A DNA stretch of 45,973 nucleotides from RGIG3994 sp964461635 (GTDB lineage Bacteria > Bacillota > Clostridia > Oscillospirales > CAG-272), in assembly GCA_964461635.1 (NCBI GenBank), contig CAYWVC010000004.1, positions 1 to 45,973 of the forward strand, read 5' to 3'. The position numbers and the translations under genes are program-made. Below are positions 17,902 to 26,022 of this stretch, piece by piece. The number at the start of each line of letters is the position of its first letter. The first letter of the stretch is position 1. The notes beneath the pieces were generated by a model, which was not told the DNA's origin, made no database searches, and saw only the letters and a list, made by a program, of their open reading frames with translations.

Positions 17902-17916
17902 CCGTTTCACTGCCCG
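17892..17916. terminator. Bidirectional terminator between TauE/SafE and sigma genes
   Basis: Ten-bp perfect stem (17892-17901 with 17907-17916), five-base loop ccgtt. The TGA of each convergent gene forms the top of one arm, so both stops are inside the hairpin. Confidence 0.75.
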
Positions 17917-18476
17917 TTTCCGCCGATCTCGCGGCGAAGCTTTACCCTTATACGGCGCAAAGCATTACTTATTGATTTAACGTCCCGTCCGAGAAGCTCG
18001 GCTATCTCTGCCGCCGATCGCCCCGAAATATGGAGCTCCCATACACGGTTCTCGTATTCGGACAGGCTCGCCCGGATCCGCTCGTTCAATTCCACGACGT
18101 TTTCAAGCTCAATAACTCTGCCGATAGGATCCTCTTGCCCGCAGACCGTCTTCGCCTCCTCAAGCGACGCCGTAACGTGCGCGCTCCTTCTCTGCTTTCT
18201 GAAGTGCGATATCAGCCCGCGCTTGATGCACACCTTTGCGTAGTGACCGAACTCGGCATCGCTTTTTCCGGGATCGTAGCTGACCACGGCGTTGTAAAAC
18301 GATATCGTTGCCTCCTGACGCAGCTCATCCTCATCGCACAGGGCAAGGTCATTTGAGGTCAGGCACCGTTTTACCGATGCCGATATCAGCGGCGCGTACA
18401 CGGTCAGCAAGCGCGAAAAAGCCGACTCGTCACCCGCCCGCGCGGATGCAAGCAGCTCGATAAGCTCCCGTTCCGT
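17907..18476 (-). CDS. Sigma-70 family RNA polymerase sigma factor, apparent ACG start
   Basis: A small sigma factor with region 2 (DELRQEATISFYNAVVSYDPGKS, then FGHYAKVCIKRGLISHFRKQ) and region 4 helix-turn-helix (SAAEIAELLGRDVKSISNALRRIR), and no region 3. An in-frame TTG at 18410 gives 167 residues but has no ribosome site and cuts off the usual opening. The frame stays open upstream and encodes ERELIELLASARAGDESAF, typical of family N-termini. The only well-placed initiator is ACG at 18476-18474, seven bases after a perfect GGGGAGG (18490-18484); an in-frame stop lies further up. I therefore extend it to 189 residues. The regulon is unknown; a sporulation or stress role is possible. Confidence 0.8.
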   Translation of the reverse strand, partial: TERELIELLASARAGDESAFSRLLTVYAPLISASVKRCLTSNDLALCDEDELRQEATISFYNAVVSYDPGKSDAEFGHYAKVCIKRGLISHFRKQRRSAHVTASLEEAKTVCGQEDPIGRVIELENVVELNERIRASLSEYENRVWELHISGRSAAEIAELLGRDVKSISNALRRIRVKLRREIGGNGQ

Positions 18477-18527
18477 ATTATCGCCTCCCCACCGGCCGTC
18501 ACAAACGACCCGTTATTTTTGATCCGC

Positions 18528-19079
18528 TTAATCGAAGAGATAATTTACGTTGCCCGCCAAAAGCGCAACCATACCGCGATAGACCGCCTCGGGTCTGTCG
18601 TGAAAATTATCCTTCATCCGCTCGGCGCGGTTCTCGCTGTCAACGGCAAGAGTGACCGACATTATCGTGCGATCCTTCTCTGTCATAGTAAAGGTAACGT
18701 CAAAGCTACCGTCCGACAGCCGCTCGGAATGAGAGGATACCTTTATTCCCCGACGGCGGAAATCCAGATACCGCAACGCCCCCGCAAGGCTCTGATCCAA
18801 TATCGAATCAAGAATATCGCTCTTCAGCGTACCCGCAACTATCCTGCCCTTATCGGTGACAGCGTAAAGCTCGTTGCCGTCGGTATCCTTGCCGACCACC
18901 TCGATCAGACCGTCGCGGAGCATCTCGTGAAATCCCTCCGCAAAATCAAGATATATCACGTAATCGGTCTGCATCACGATATCGTTCAACGTGACGAAGT
19001 CCAAAGGATAATTTATATTTTCCATAAGGTACAGGACGAATATCTTAACGTTTTTTTTGCTTCCGACAAGCGAGCTCAT
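18528..19079 (-). CDS. DUF4364 family winged-helix protein
   Basis: A 183-residue protein of the DUF4364 family, which is widespread in Clostridia and predicted to bind DNA through an N-terminal winged helix (about residues 7-75, KIFVLYLMENINYPLDFVTLNDIV). The C-terminal part is a beta-rich domain (SHSERLSDGSFDVTFTMTEKDRTIM). The start at 19079 is preferred over an ATG at 19112 because ACGGAG stands six to seven bases before it. It sits 51 bases upstream of the sigma gene in the same direction, so the two may be cotranscribed. Function not established. Confidence 0.85.
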   Translation of the reverse strand: MSSLVGSKKNVKIFVLYLMENINYPLDFVTLNDIVMQTDYVIYLDFAEGFHEMLRDGLIEVVGKDTDGNELYAVTDKGRIVAGTLKSDILDSILDQSLAGALRYLDFRRRGIKVSSHSERLSDGSFDVTFTMTEKDRTIMSVTLAVDSENRAERMKDNFHDRPEAVYRGMVALLAGNVNYLFD

Positions 19080-19174
19080 ATATATCTCCGTTCCGCCGCG
19101 CTTCAGCGACATTTAAAATCATTGATACCTCGGCTTTCCGGTAACGTATCCGGTCACAAGCCGCCGTACAATAT

Positions 19175-19203
19175 ATTTTACCACCTTTCGCCTTTTTTTT
19201 CAA
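19175..19203 (-). promoter_or_regulatory. Predicted promoter of the DUF4364 gene
   Basis: Read leftward: -35 TTGAAA (19203-19198) in an A-tract, 17-base spacer, -10 TAAAAT (19180-19175). It closely resembles the ftsK promoter, including the CTATTGAAAAAAAA string. Confidence 0.6.
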
Positions 19204-19322
19204 TAGCCAATCGCACGATAGGAAAAATATAATATACTGTAATACAGGCACCTCCGAACCGCCCTTTTTGTCTGGCTTAATATCGGATGTGTCAAAATAC
19301 GAAAAAGAACGGAGATTCCGCT

Positions 19323-20672
19323 ATGACGATCGAAAACGAATATCTGCGAGAGGTGTATACCGAACTCACCGGGAAAGACCGCGGACAGACCGAATTTCTG
19401 CAAGCGGTCGGCGAGATCTTCTCCGACGTCTCCCCCGAAATCTCGGCTCACCCCGAATACGTGCGCAACGGCATCCCGACACGCATAGTAGAGCCCGAGC
19501 GCAGTATCTCCTTCCGCGTAAGCTGGATCGACGACGGCGGACAGGTGCGGGTAGCACGCGGATTCCGTGTGCAGTTTAATTCGGCAATAGGTCCGTACAA
19601 GGGAGGCTTGCGCTTTCATCCAAGCACAAATCTGTCTGTTATGAAATTCCTCGCCTTTGAGCAAAGCTTCAAAAACGCGCTGACCGGTCTGCCTATGGGC
19701 GGCGGAAAGGGCGGTGCCGACTTTGATCCAAAGGGAAAAAGCGACGGCGAAATTATGCGTTTTTGCCAAGCCTTTATGACCGAGCTCGAAAAGCATATCG
19801 GTCAGTTCACCGACATTCCCGCCGGAGATATCGGAGTCGGCACACGGGAGATAGGATATCTCTTCGGGCAATATAAGCGCCTGCGCAACGAGCACTCGGG
19901 TGCACTTACCGGGAAAGGGCTGTCGATCGGCGGCTCACTGCTGAGGATTCAGGCGACGGGCTACGGTCTGTGCTACCTCACAGAGCTTATGCTGCGCGAC
20001 AGCGGACTGTCCTTCGACGGAATGCGGGCCGTCGTCTCCGGCTCGGGGAACGTTGCGTTGTACTGTGCCGAAAAAGCTACCGAGCTCGGAGCAACGGTGA
20101 TCGCTATGAGCGATTCGTCCGGATACGTATTCGACCCCAACGGCATAGACGTAGGTCTTATGATCCGACTCAAGGAAACCGACCGCGCCCGCATATCCGA
20201 ATACGCAAGGCAGGTACCCTCGGCAAGCTTTGTGCCCGAATGCTCGGATATATGGAGCATAGCGTGCGACATTGCTATGCCGTGTGCGACACAGAACGAG
20301 ATCGACGGTGCCGCGGCGTCACGCCTCATAAGAAACGGGGTACGGGCAGTCGCGGAGGGCGCGAATATGCCCTCGACCCCCGAAGCAATAGAGATGTTCC
20401 GACAGAGCGGAGTCCTCTTTGCCCCCGCTAAGGCGGCAAACGCAGGGGGCGTGGCGGTCAGCGGGCTTGAAATGACGCAAAACAGCATAAGGCTCCCGTT
20501 CGACGGTGACAAGGTAGACGCTTTGTTGCGTTCAACTATGAATGGCATATATACCGTCTGCACAAGCACTGCCGTCGAATACGGATCGCCAAAGGACCTC
20601 GCCTTAGGCGCAAACATCTCGGCATTTCGTCGCATCGCAAAGGCTATGCTTGCACAGGGGATCACGTACTGA
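19323..20672 (+). CDS. gdhA: NADP-type glutamate dehydrogenase
   Basis: Hexameric class I glutamate dehydrogenase, 449 residues, joining ammonia to 2-oxoglutarate using NAD(P)H; it links nitrogen and carbon metabolism in the cytoplasm. Seen: GPYKGGLRFHPS, the catalytic region MGGGKGGADFDPKGKSD with its Lys, PAGDIGVGTREIGYLFGQYK, and the Rossmann part VVSGSGNVALYCAEKA. The ATG at 19323 is chosen because ACGGAG stands eight bases upstream and family proteins begin about here; an earlier in-frame ATG at 19287 lacks a ribosome site. Cofactor preference for NADP is from family resemblance. Ends before a terminator at 20692. Confidence 0.96.
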   Translation: MTIENEYLREVYTELTGKDRGQTEFLQAVGEIFSDVSPEISAHPEYVRNGIPTRIVEPERSISFRVSWIDDGGQVRVARGFRVQFNSAIGPYKGGLRFHPSTNLSVMKFLAFEQSFKNALTGLPMGGGKGGADFDPKGKSDGEIMRFCQAFMTELEKHIGQFTDIPAGDIGVGTREIGYLFGQYKRLRNEHSGALTGKGLSIGGSLLRIQATGYGLCYLTELMLRDSGLSFDGMRAVVSGSGNVALYCAEKATELGATVIAMSDSSGYVFDPNGIDVGLMIRLKETDRARISEYARQVPSASFVPECSDIWSIACDIAMPCATQNEIDGAAASRLIRNGVRAVAEGANMPSTPEAIEMFRQSGVLFAPAKAANAGGVAVSGLEMTQNSIRLPFDGDKVDALLRSTMNGIYTVCTSTAVEYGSPKDLALGANISAFRRIAKAMLAQGITY

Positions 20673-20691
20673 CACGCGGAAAACGCACGCG

Positions 20692-20715
20692 GGAGCCTTC
20701 TCAAGGGAAGGCTCC
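20692..20715 (+). terminator. Terminator hairpin after gdhA
   Basis: Nine-bp stem (20692-20700 with 20707-20715), six-base loop, 20 bases after the gdhA stop. Confidence 0.65.
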
Positions 20716-20725
20716 ATATTGAAAA

Positions 20726-20744
20726 CCACCGGCCATGCCGGTGG
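20726..20744. repeat. REP-like hairpin
   Basis: Perfect palindrome CCACCGGC-cat-GCCGGTGG flanked by AAAA. It resembles short REP-type hairpins found between genes. The non-coding stretch 20673-20987 holds this, the gdhA terminator and the second MITE-like copy, and no gene that I can see. Confidence 0.6.
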
Positions 20745-20797
20745 CTTCGAAAGGTTTCATATTTGCTCATTTATCCGAGAAAATCAAACAGTCAAGC

Positions 20798-20914
20798 AGC
20801 CTTCTCCTGCGGGATAAGGGGGACCGCGGCAGCGGTGGATGAGGAGTTACCTTCGCTCTCAATGACACCTCATCCGTCAGCCTTCGGCTGCCACCTTCCC
20901 CCACCGGGGAAGGC
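20798..20914. repeat. MITE-like palindromic repeat, copy 2
   Basis: A 117-bp unit matching 6312-6427 at both ends in the same orientation, with only the central dozen bases diverged. Imperfect terminal inverted repeats of nearly 50 bp, no coding capacity. Confidence 0.8.
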
Positions 20915-20987
20915 GATTTTCAGGCGGAGTCGCATCCGTGACGCAAAACGGCTTATGCAAGCCAACATCACGGTCGGCGGTTATGAT

Positions 20988-23375
20988 TCATTTCGCTCGT
21001 TTGAGCCGAGCGTAGGTCGCCATCAGCTTCTTCGTCCCCACACGGTCGAACATTATTTCATACAGAACGTCCGCCCCCACGGGCTTCGCGGATATTATTT
21101 CGCCGCGGCCGAACGAAAAGTGCTCTACGATATCTCCGGGCGCAAAGATCTCGCGCTTTGCGGAGCTCGGCGCAGGACGGACAACACCGCGGTCAAAGCT
21201 CATATCCGACTTTGATCTGCTATCGGAGAAATACACCTTCCCCGCTCCCGACCGCTCTCCGCGATAGGGTGCCGCATACGTTACACGCTCGTCCTTGATA
21301 GCATCGGGAATCTCACCTATAAACCTTGACGGCTGACTTATTACCGTCCTGCCGTATATCAGACGGTTTTCGGTATACAACAGATAGACGGCGCGCCGTG
21401 CGCGCGTTACCGCAACGTACGCCAACCGACGCTCTTCTTCAAGTTCTTCCTTATCGTACTGTGCCTGACTTCCTGGGAAGAGTCCCTCCTCCATACCGGG
21501 GATGAATACTATCGGGAATTCAAGTCCCTTCGCGCTGTGTACCGTCATCATAACGACGGCATCGGCATTCTCATCGTATCTGTCAACGTCGGCAACGAGG
21601 GCAGTCTCCTCCAAGAATCCGGTCAAGGTCGGATTTTCACTTCGGTTCTGATACTCAATGACTCCCGAAATAAACTCGTCAAGGTTCTCGATCCGCTCGC
21701 GCTCGGGTTCACCGCCGTCAATAAGCATCTGACGGTAGCCCGAACGGTCGATGACCTCGCTCACGAGGCGATCAAGCGAACAGCTGTCCGCAAGCTCGGT
21801 AAGTTGATTTATGAGCGCCGCAAAGCCGAGCAACGCGCCGCAGGACCTTGAAAGCACGGGATACCTCGCCGCATTCTCTATTATGCCGAACATATCGGTG
21901 CCCTGCTCCGCCGCAAGCTGAGATATACACTCAAGGGTCCGATCGCCGATCTTGCGCGACGGCACGTTGATGATCCTCAACAAGCGCTCGCGGTCGCTGT
22001 GATTGGCGATTAATTGAAGATAGGCAACGATATCACGTATCTCACGACGGTCGGAGAACCTTACGCCGCAGAGCACGCGATAGGGCGTGGCGCTCTTCGC
22101 AAATACCGTCTCCAACGCGTTTGACTGCGCGTTCGTGCGGTAAAGCACGGCAAAGTCCCGATAATGCCGCCCCTCGGAGGATACCATCCGCCCGATAGTT
22201 TCGGCAATAAACCTTGCCTCCGCATCCTGCGTGGCAAGCTTTCGAACGTATATCTTCTCGCCGCCCGAGTTGTCCGTCCAAAGGGTCTTGCCCCGTCTAC
22301 CCTCGTTATTTGCTATAATACTGTTGGCGGCATCAAGAATATGCCCCGTCGAGCGGTAATTCTGTTCAAGCTTTATCACGGCCGCATTCGAATAGCTTCG
22401 GTCAAAGCCGAGGATATTCTCAACCGTTGCCCCGCGGAAGCGATATATGCTCTGATCGTCGTCGCCGACGACCATAATGTTCCCGTGCCTTGAGGCAAGC
22501 AAGGATACAAGCGCAAACTGCGCCTCGTTGGTATCCTGAAATTCGTCAACGCTTATGTACCTGAACTGCTCCGCATATTTATCAAGCACCTCTTTGTTGT
22601 TCTTAAGCAGGAGCACGGTCTTCATAATTATGTCGTCAAAGTCAAGTGCGTTTGATCCCGCAAGTATCTCGGCGTATTTTTCATATATTCTGCCTATCTG
22701 ACGTTCGCGGTAATCGCCCGCCTCGGCGATAAACGCCTGCGGTCCCTTTAGCTTCTCCTTTGCGCGGCTGATGCGGTTGACGACCGTCTTGATCGGTATC
22801 ATCTTTTCGTCTATATTGAGGCTCTTCATAGCCGAGCGGATCGCCTTTTTAGTATCATCGATATCGTAGACCGAAAAGCCCGGCATAAGCCCGACCGACG
22901 CGGCATTCACGCGCAGTATGCGCATACACATCGCGTGGAAGGTCCCCGCCCAGATCGACGCCGCGGCATTCTCGTCGTCAAGCTCGGCGGCAAGCCTTTG
23001 CTTTATCTCCGCCGCCGCCTTATTGGTGAAGGTTATCGCAAGCATCCGCCACGGCGGACACGGATCGCTGATAAATTCCGGAAGGATATCGCAGATCTCC
23101 CCGTCCGACAGGCTCGCCGCGCGTTCAAGTGCCGAAACCTTCTCCTCCGTCAGTTCAAACGGAACACGGGTATCGGCGTACGCGTTACCGTACTTGATTA
23201 TCTGTACGATACGGCGCACGAGCACGGTGGTCTTTCCGCTTCCGGCACCCGCTAACACGAGCACGGGACCGTTCACCGTAAACACCGCGCGTCGCTGTTC
23301 TTCGTTTAGCTTTGCATTCGCCCTGTCAAACAGAGCCCTCTTTGCCGTAAGATATCTTGAATTCAAGTCTTTCAT
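20988..23375 (-). CDS. pcrA: ATP-dependent DNA helicase PcrA/UvrD
   Basis: Superfamily 1A 3'-5' helicase, 795 residues, used in repair and replication restart. Motifs run in order: Q motif and Walker A (LNEEQRRAV, LAGAGSGKTT), Ia (AITFTNKAA), II (DEFQDTN), III (GDDDQSIYRFRGA), IV (NYRSTGHIL), V (TVHSAKGLEF) and VI (EERRLAYVAVTRARRAVYL). The C-terminal Tudor-like domain, GDIVEHFSFGRGEI, binds RNA polymerase in PcrA. The ATG at 23375 is preferred to one at 23453, where 26 further residues have no family resemblance. A 9-bp hairpin at 23408-23429 lies in its leader. Confidence 0.95.
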   Translation of the reverse strand: MKDLNSRYLTAKRALFDRANAKLNEEQRRAVFTVNGPVLVLAGAGSGKTTVLVRRIVQIIKYGNAYADTRVPFELTEEKVSALERAASLSDGEICDILPEFISDPCPPWRMLAITFTNKAAAEIKQRLAAELDDENAAASIWAGTFHAMCMRILRVNAASVGLMPGFSVYDIDDTKKAIRSAMKSLNIDEKMIPIKTVVNRISRAKEKLKGPQAFIAEAGDYRERQIGRIYEKYAEILAGSNALDFDDIIMKTVLLLKNNKEVLDKYAEQFRYISVDEFQDTNEAQFALVSLLASRHGNIMVVGDDDQSIYRFRGATVENILGFDRSYSNAAVIKLEQNYRSTGHILDAANSIIANNEGRRGKTLWTDNSGGEKIYVRKLATQDAEARFIAETIGRMVSSEGRHYRDFAVLYRTNAQSNALETVFAKSATPYRVLCGVRFSDRREIRDIVAYLQLIANHSDRERLLRIINVPSRKIGDRTLECISQLAAEQGTDMFGIIENAARYPVLSRSCGALLGFAALINQLTELADSCSLDRLVSEVIDRSGYRQMLIDGGEPERERIENLDEFISGVIEYQNRSENPTLTGFLEETALVADVDRYDENADAVVMMTVHSAKGLEFPIVFIPGMEEGLFPGSQAQYDKEELEEERRLAYVAVTRARRAVYLLYTENRLIYGRTVISQPSRFIGEIPDAIKDERVTYAAPYRGERSGAGKVYFSDSRSKSDMSFDRGVVRPAPSSAKREIFAPGDIVEHFSFGRGEIISAKPVGADVLYEIMFDRVGTKKLMATYARLKRAK

Positions 23376-23407
23376 ATCCAAAATCTTTCTACAGTAGTTA
23401 TGTATCC

Positions 23408-23429
23408 GCCGCCCGAGGCATCGGGCGGC
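23408..23429 (-). other. Hairpin between the Q/N-rich gene and pcrA
   Basis: Perfect 9-bp stem (GCCGCCCGA with TCGGGCGGC, loop of four). Read leftward it lacks a T-run, so it is more likely an attenuator, processing site or transcript stabiliser than a full terminator. Confidence 0.5.
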
Positions 23430-23446
23430 ATTGAATTGCTTGACCG

Positions 23447-23584
23447 TCAGCAACGGCCCCCGTTTTTGTTCTGTTCGTTCTGAGCCTGCTGCTGTTTTTT
23501 GTTTTGAGCCTGCTCCTGCTGTTGCTTGTTCTGTGCGACGTTCGACTGATTCTGACGGTTCTTTCCGTTTTGCTTTTCCTGCAT
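23447..23584 (-). CDS. 45-residue Q/N/K-rich small protein, unrecognised
   Basis: A short gene with a near-ideal ribosome site: AAGGAG seven bases before the ATG at 23584, ending TGA at 23449-23447. The product has 15 Gln and 9 Asn in 45 residues, plus many Lys, short QQQ and QN repeats, and a C-terminal Gly-Gly-Arg-Cys. It has no signal peptide or membrane helix and is predicted disordered. Composition recalls gamma-type small acid-soluble spore proteins, but no SASP signature is visible, so this is only a suggestion. It lies between an unknown membrane protein gene and pcrA, same direction, with its own TATAAT-like box (23674-23669). Confidence 0.72.
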   Translation of the reverse strand: MQEKQNGKNRQNQSNVAQNKQQQEQAQNKKQQQAQNEQNKNGGRC

Positions 23585-23669
23585 ATTATGGCTCCTTGCC
23601 GTATTTATTGACGGAGCCCGGCAATCGCGTGCTCCGCACCTTAATTATCTGCAGGATAGGCGGATTTTA

Positions 23670-25184
23670 TTATAAAAGCATATATTTTTCTTTCATTTCC
23701 TCATTTATACGATAAAGCGTCACCGCAAATATCACGGCAAACAGGAGCGTAAAGGCGAGCTCCAAAAGCCACGATACATCCTGAAAGAGTGAAAACAGGT
23801 TATAAACTCCCGCCATACTGCTGAGAAACTTATTCGTTGAAGATGCAAGCCACGAAAGGTTAATATCAACGCTTGCGGATCTGAACGAAAACACCCTCAA
23901 CGGACCGAAGACCGCCGCCAGAGTGCCAAACGCCGCGCTGACGACGAGCCGCCGCTTGAGAGCCCTGTGTATATCCCTTGCCCTATCGGAGGAATATCCG
24001 TCCGCGTGATGCAGCTCGTATCCCGTGCAACGCTCCGCCACGCGACAAAGAACGATACATATCAGCCATACCGAAGCCGCAAAAAGCATCGCCTCTATCA
24101 CCGACAGTATAAGATAGCCCTGCCACGCCCGATACGCCTCCGCATTGACCCTTATAGCGTACGAGCCGTAACGCTGACCGAACTCATAGTTAAGGATCCA
24201 CGTGACCGAAGCGACCGCGCCGTAAGCTGATATAACGGCGACAGCCGGCGCAAAGAGCTTTCCGGCATCCCTTCTCATCATCAGAATACCGACGAGAAAC
24301 CCGACGGCACAGATCAGGTCGGGCAGCGCACTTATACCCTCCTTGCCGCCGACGTAGATATCCGCCGCAAAAAACGCCGCCACACCGACTACGGTAAGGA
24401 TGATCTTAGTCCTCTTGCGTTCAAACAGTGCCTCGTTCGGGGCGACCTCCGCGGTGTACCGCGCTTGAAGCCCCCCAATGAATTCCGCATCGTCCGATAG
24501 CCCGCGCAGATATTTTTCAACACGGCAGAGCCAAACGATCCCCACCGTCAGCGAAACGGTAAAGCACAGCACACGAAGCATCCAAGTTAGGAATCCGGAT
24601 GCGTAATTATAGGTCTGCATCGAATTATCCACGATCAGAGACGTGAGCTCGGGGCATATCCCGCACAGCGCGCGTATCACGGCAAAGGCACGCGAAAAGC
24701 CGAATACCGCGTCGGTATAGCTGCGTCCGCTTCCCTTTTGAGACTTTTTCGGAGACTTTCCGGTCTGCGGTGCGTTGAAAACAACGGTACCGCCGTTGCG
24801 TGTTCCGAGATACAGAAGTCCCTCCGCCAGATTATTGAAAGCAATTATAAGCCATATACAGTCAAGCAGATCAAGCACGAATGTGAACAGGAGCAACGTC
24901 GTCGGCTGTTCAAACGCATCGGCAAGCCCGAAGGTGACAACGAACGCCACCGGCTTTGCCGCCGCAACAAGCGCAAGGCGGAAAAACCACCTCCGCGCCA
25001 CGGCGATCGACTCGTCAAGGTATGCAAGGTGTGCAAGCCCGCACGCTATCAGTAAATACCCGATAACGTCGGGCAGAATATCCATAAGCATCAATTCGGG
25101 GATAAAGAGGAACACCATTCCGGCGGCGACCTGATTAAGTCCCATAGCCTTTCCCGTTTTCCGTAACCTTTGCTCGGCGTTCAT
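23670..25184 (-). CDS. Polytopic membrane protein, unknown function
   Basis: A 504-residue protein with roughly ten or more hydrophobic segments spread over its length, and a short Lys/Ser/Gly-rich cytoplasmic-type loop near residues 140-155 (TGKSPKKSQKGSGRSY). No catalytic or transport motif is recognisable. It sits between pcrA and another membrane protein of unknown function downstream of secA, all leftward. A paired role with the 237-residue neighbour is plausible because both begin with hydrophobic segments of similar character, but that is inference. The ATG has AAAGGAG about six bases upstream. Confidence 0.75.
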   Translation of the reverse strand: MNAEQRLRKTGKAMGLNQVAAGMVFLFIPELMLMDILPDVIGYLLIACGLAHLAYLDESIAVARRWFFRLALVAAAKPVAFVVTFGLADAFEQPTTLLLFTFVLDLLDCIWLIIAFNNLAEGLLYLGTRNGGTVVFNAPQTGKSPKKSQKGSGRSYTDAVFGFSRAFAVIRALCGICPELTSLIVDNSMQTYNYASGFLTWMLRVLCFTVSLTVGIVWLCRVEKYLRGLSDDAEFIGGLQARYTAEVAPNEALFERKRTKIILTVVGVAAFFAADIYVGGKEGISALPDLICAVGFLVGILMMRRDAGKLFAPAVAVISAYGAVASVTWILNYEFGQRYGSYAIRVNAEAYRAWQGYLILSVIEAMLFAASVWLICIVLCRVAERCTGYELHHADGYSSDRARDIHRALKRRLVVSAAFGTLAAVFGPLRVFSFRSASVDINLSWLASSTNKFLSSMAGVYNLFSLFQDVSWLLELAFTLLFAVIFAVTLYRINEEMKEKYMLL

Positions 25185-25243
25185 AATACTCCTTTCTTCG
25201 TTCGTCGGGACGTGTCACCCGAGGTAACGTCCGCCGAACGTTA

Positions 25244-25957
25244 TCATTTTTTGCGCCTTTTACGGCGCTCGACCTTCTTCTCGTATTTTTCCTTGCGATA
25301 CTCCGCGTCGCGTTGGCGGGCTCTCTCCTCGCGTTGATCAAGCTCGTCGTAAAAGCGATTGACAAAGCCGAAGCGCGACGGCTTGCGTTTCATTTCCTGA
25401 TCGCCCTCGTCACATATCATCATATAACAGCGGAATATCATCACACCGTTCATAATGAGGCAGACGAGCCAAAGCACAAGCGTCACGATAAAAACGGTTT
25501 GATCCACCAAAACGTCCTCGATCGTCACGGCATCGGTTATCTCCGAAACGAAGAACACCACGTAAAACGCGAGGTCGACCGCCGCAGATCGGCGTATGTT
25601 TTCAAGCCCCGTATCGCCCGATATCTTCATTATCGCCAGCACGAGGGTTATATGGAAAAACAGGTCGAAGACGATCTTCAAATACCTTACGCCGAGCCCG
25701 AACGCGCCCGAGGTGAAAAATCCCGGGAGCTCTACCGACACGATCTCACAAAAGCTGATCGACGCAAGCACAAGCACCGTCAAGCCAACACAGGCGACCG
25801 AGAAGAAGGCGTATTTGAACCTTGGCTCGTATTCAACGAGCTTCGTCAGAGCGTACAGCATCACGACACAGCCGATAAGCGCGGGAAATGCGCCGTAACT
25901 GCTGAACCACATCAGATACGTCATAAGATATCCGGTAAGCAACAGACCAAAGCCCAT
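25244..25957 (-). CDS. Membrane protein with basic C-terminal tail, unknown function
   Basis: A 237-residue protein with about six hydrophobic helices in residues 1-185, then a highly charged cytoplasmic tail: EERARQRDAEYRKEKYEKK followed by VERRKRRKK. The tail is predicted helical and could bind nucleic acid or acidic lipid headgroups. No family motif is recognised. It starts 65 bases after the secA stop, downstream of a 7-bp GC hairpin, and is followed after 59 bases by the larger membrane protein gene, with an imperfect hairpin at about 25199-25235 between them. Confidence 0.72.
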   Translation of the reverse strand: MGFGLLLTGYLMTYLMWFSSYGAFPALIGCVVMLYALTKLVEYEPRFKYAFFSVACVGLTVLVLASISFCEIVSVELPGFFTSGAFGLGVRYLKIVFDLFFHITLVLAIMKISGDTGLENIRRSAAVDLAFYVVFFVSEITDAVTIEDVLVDQTVFIVTLVLWLVCLIMNGVMIFRCYMMICDEGDQEMKRKPSRFGFVNRFYDELDQREERARQRDAEYRKEKYEKKVERRKRRKK

Positions 25958-26022
25958 ATATTTTCACCACGGCTCCCGCTTACGGGGGAGCCTTCCTTTC
26001 CCGTCTAAATGTATCTGCGGGA

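Noticed and set aside
18408..18410. TTG start of the sigma factor
   Set aside because: No ribosome site, and it removes a clearly coding family N-terminus; the ACG at 18476 fits better.
19228..19233. Promoter for gdhA at a TATAAT box
   Set aside because: The -10 is good but no acceptable -35 lies 16-18 bases upstream, so I do not list it as a feature.
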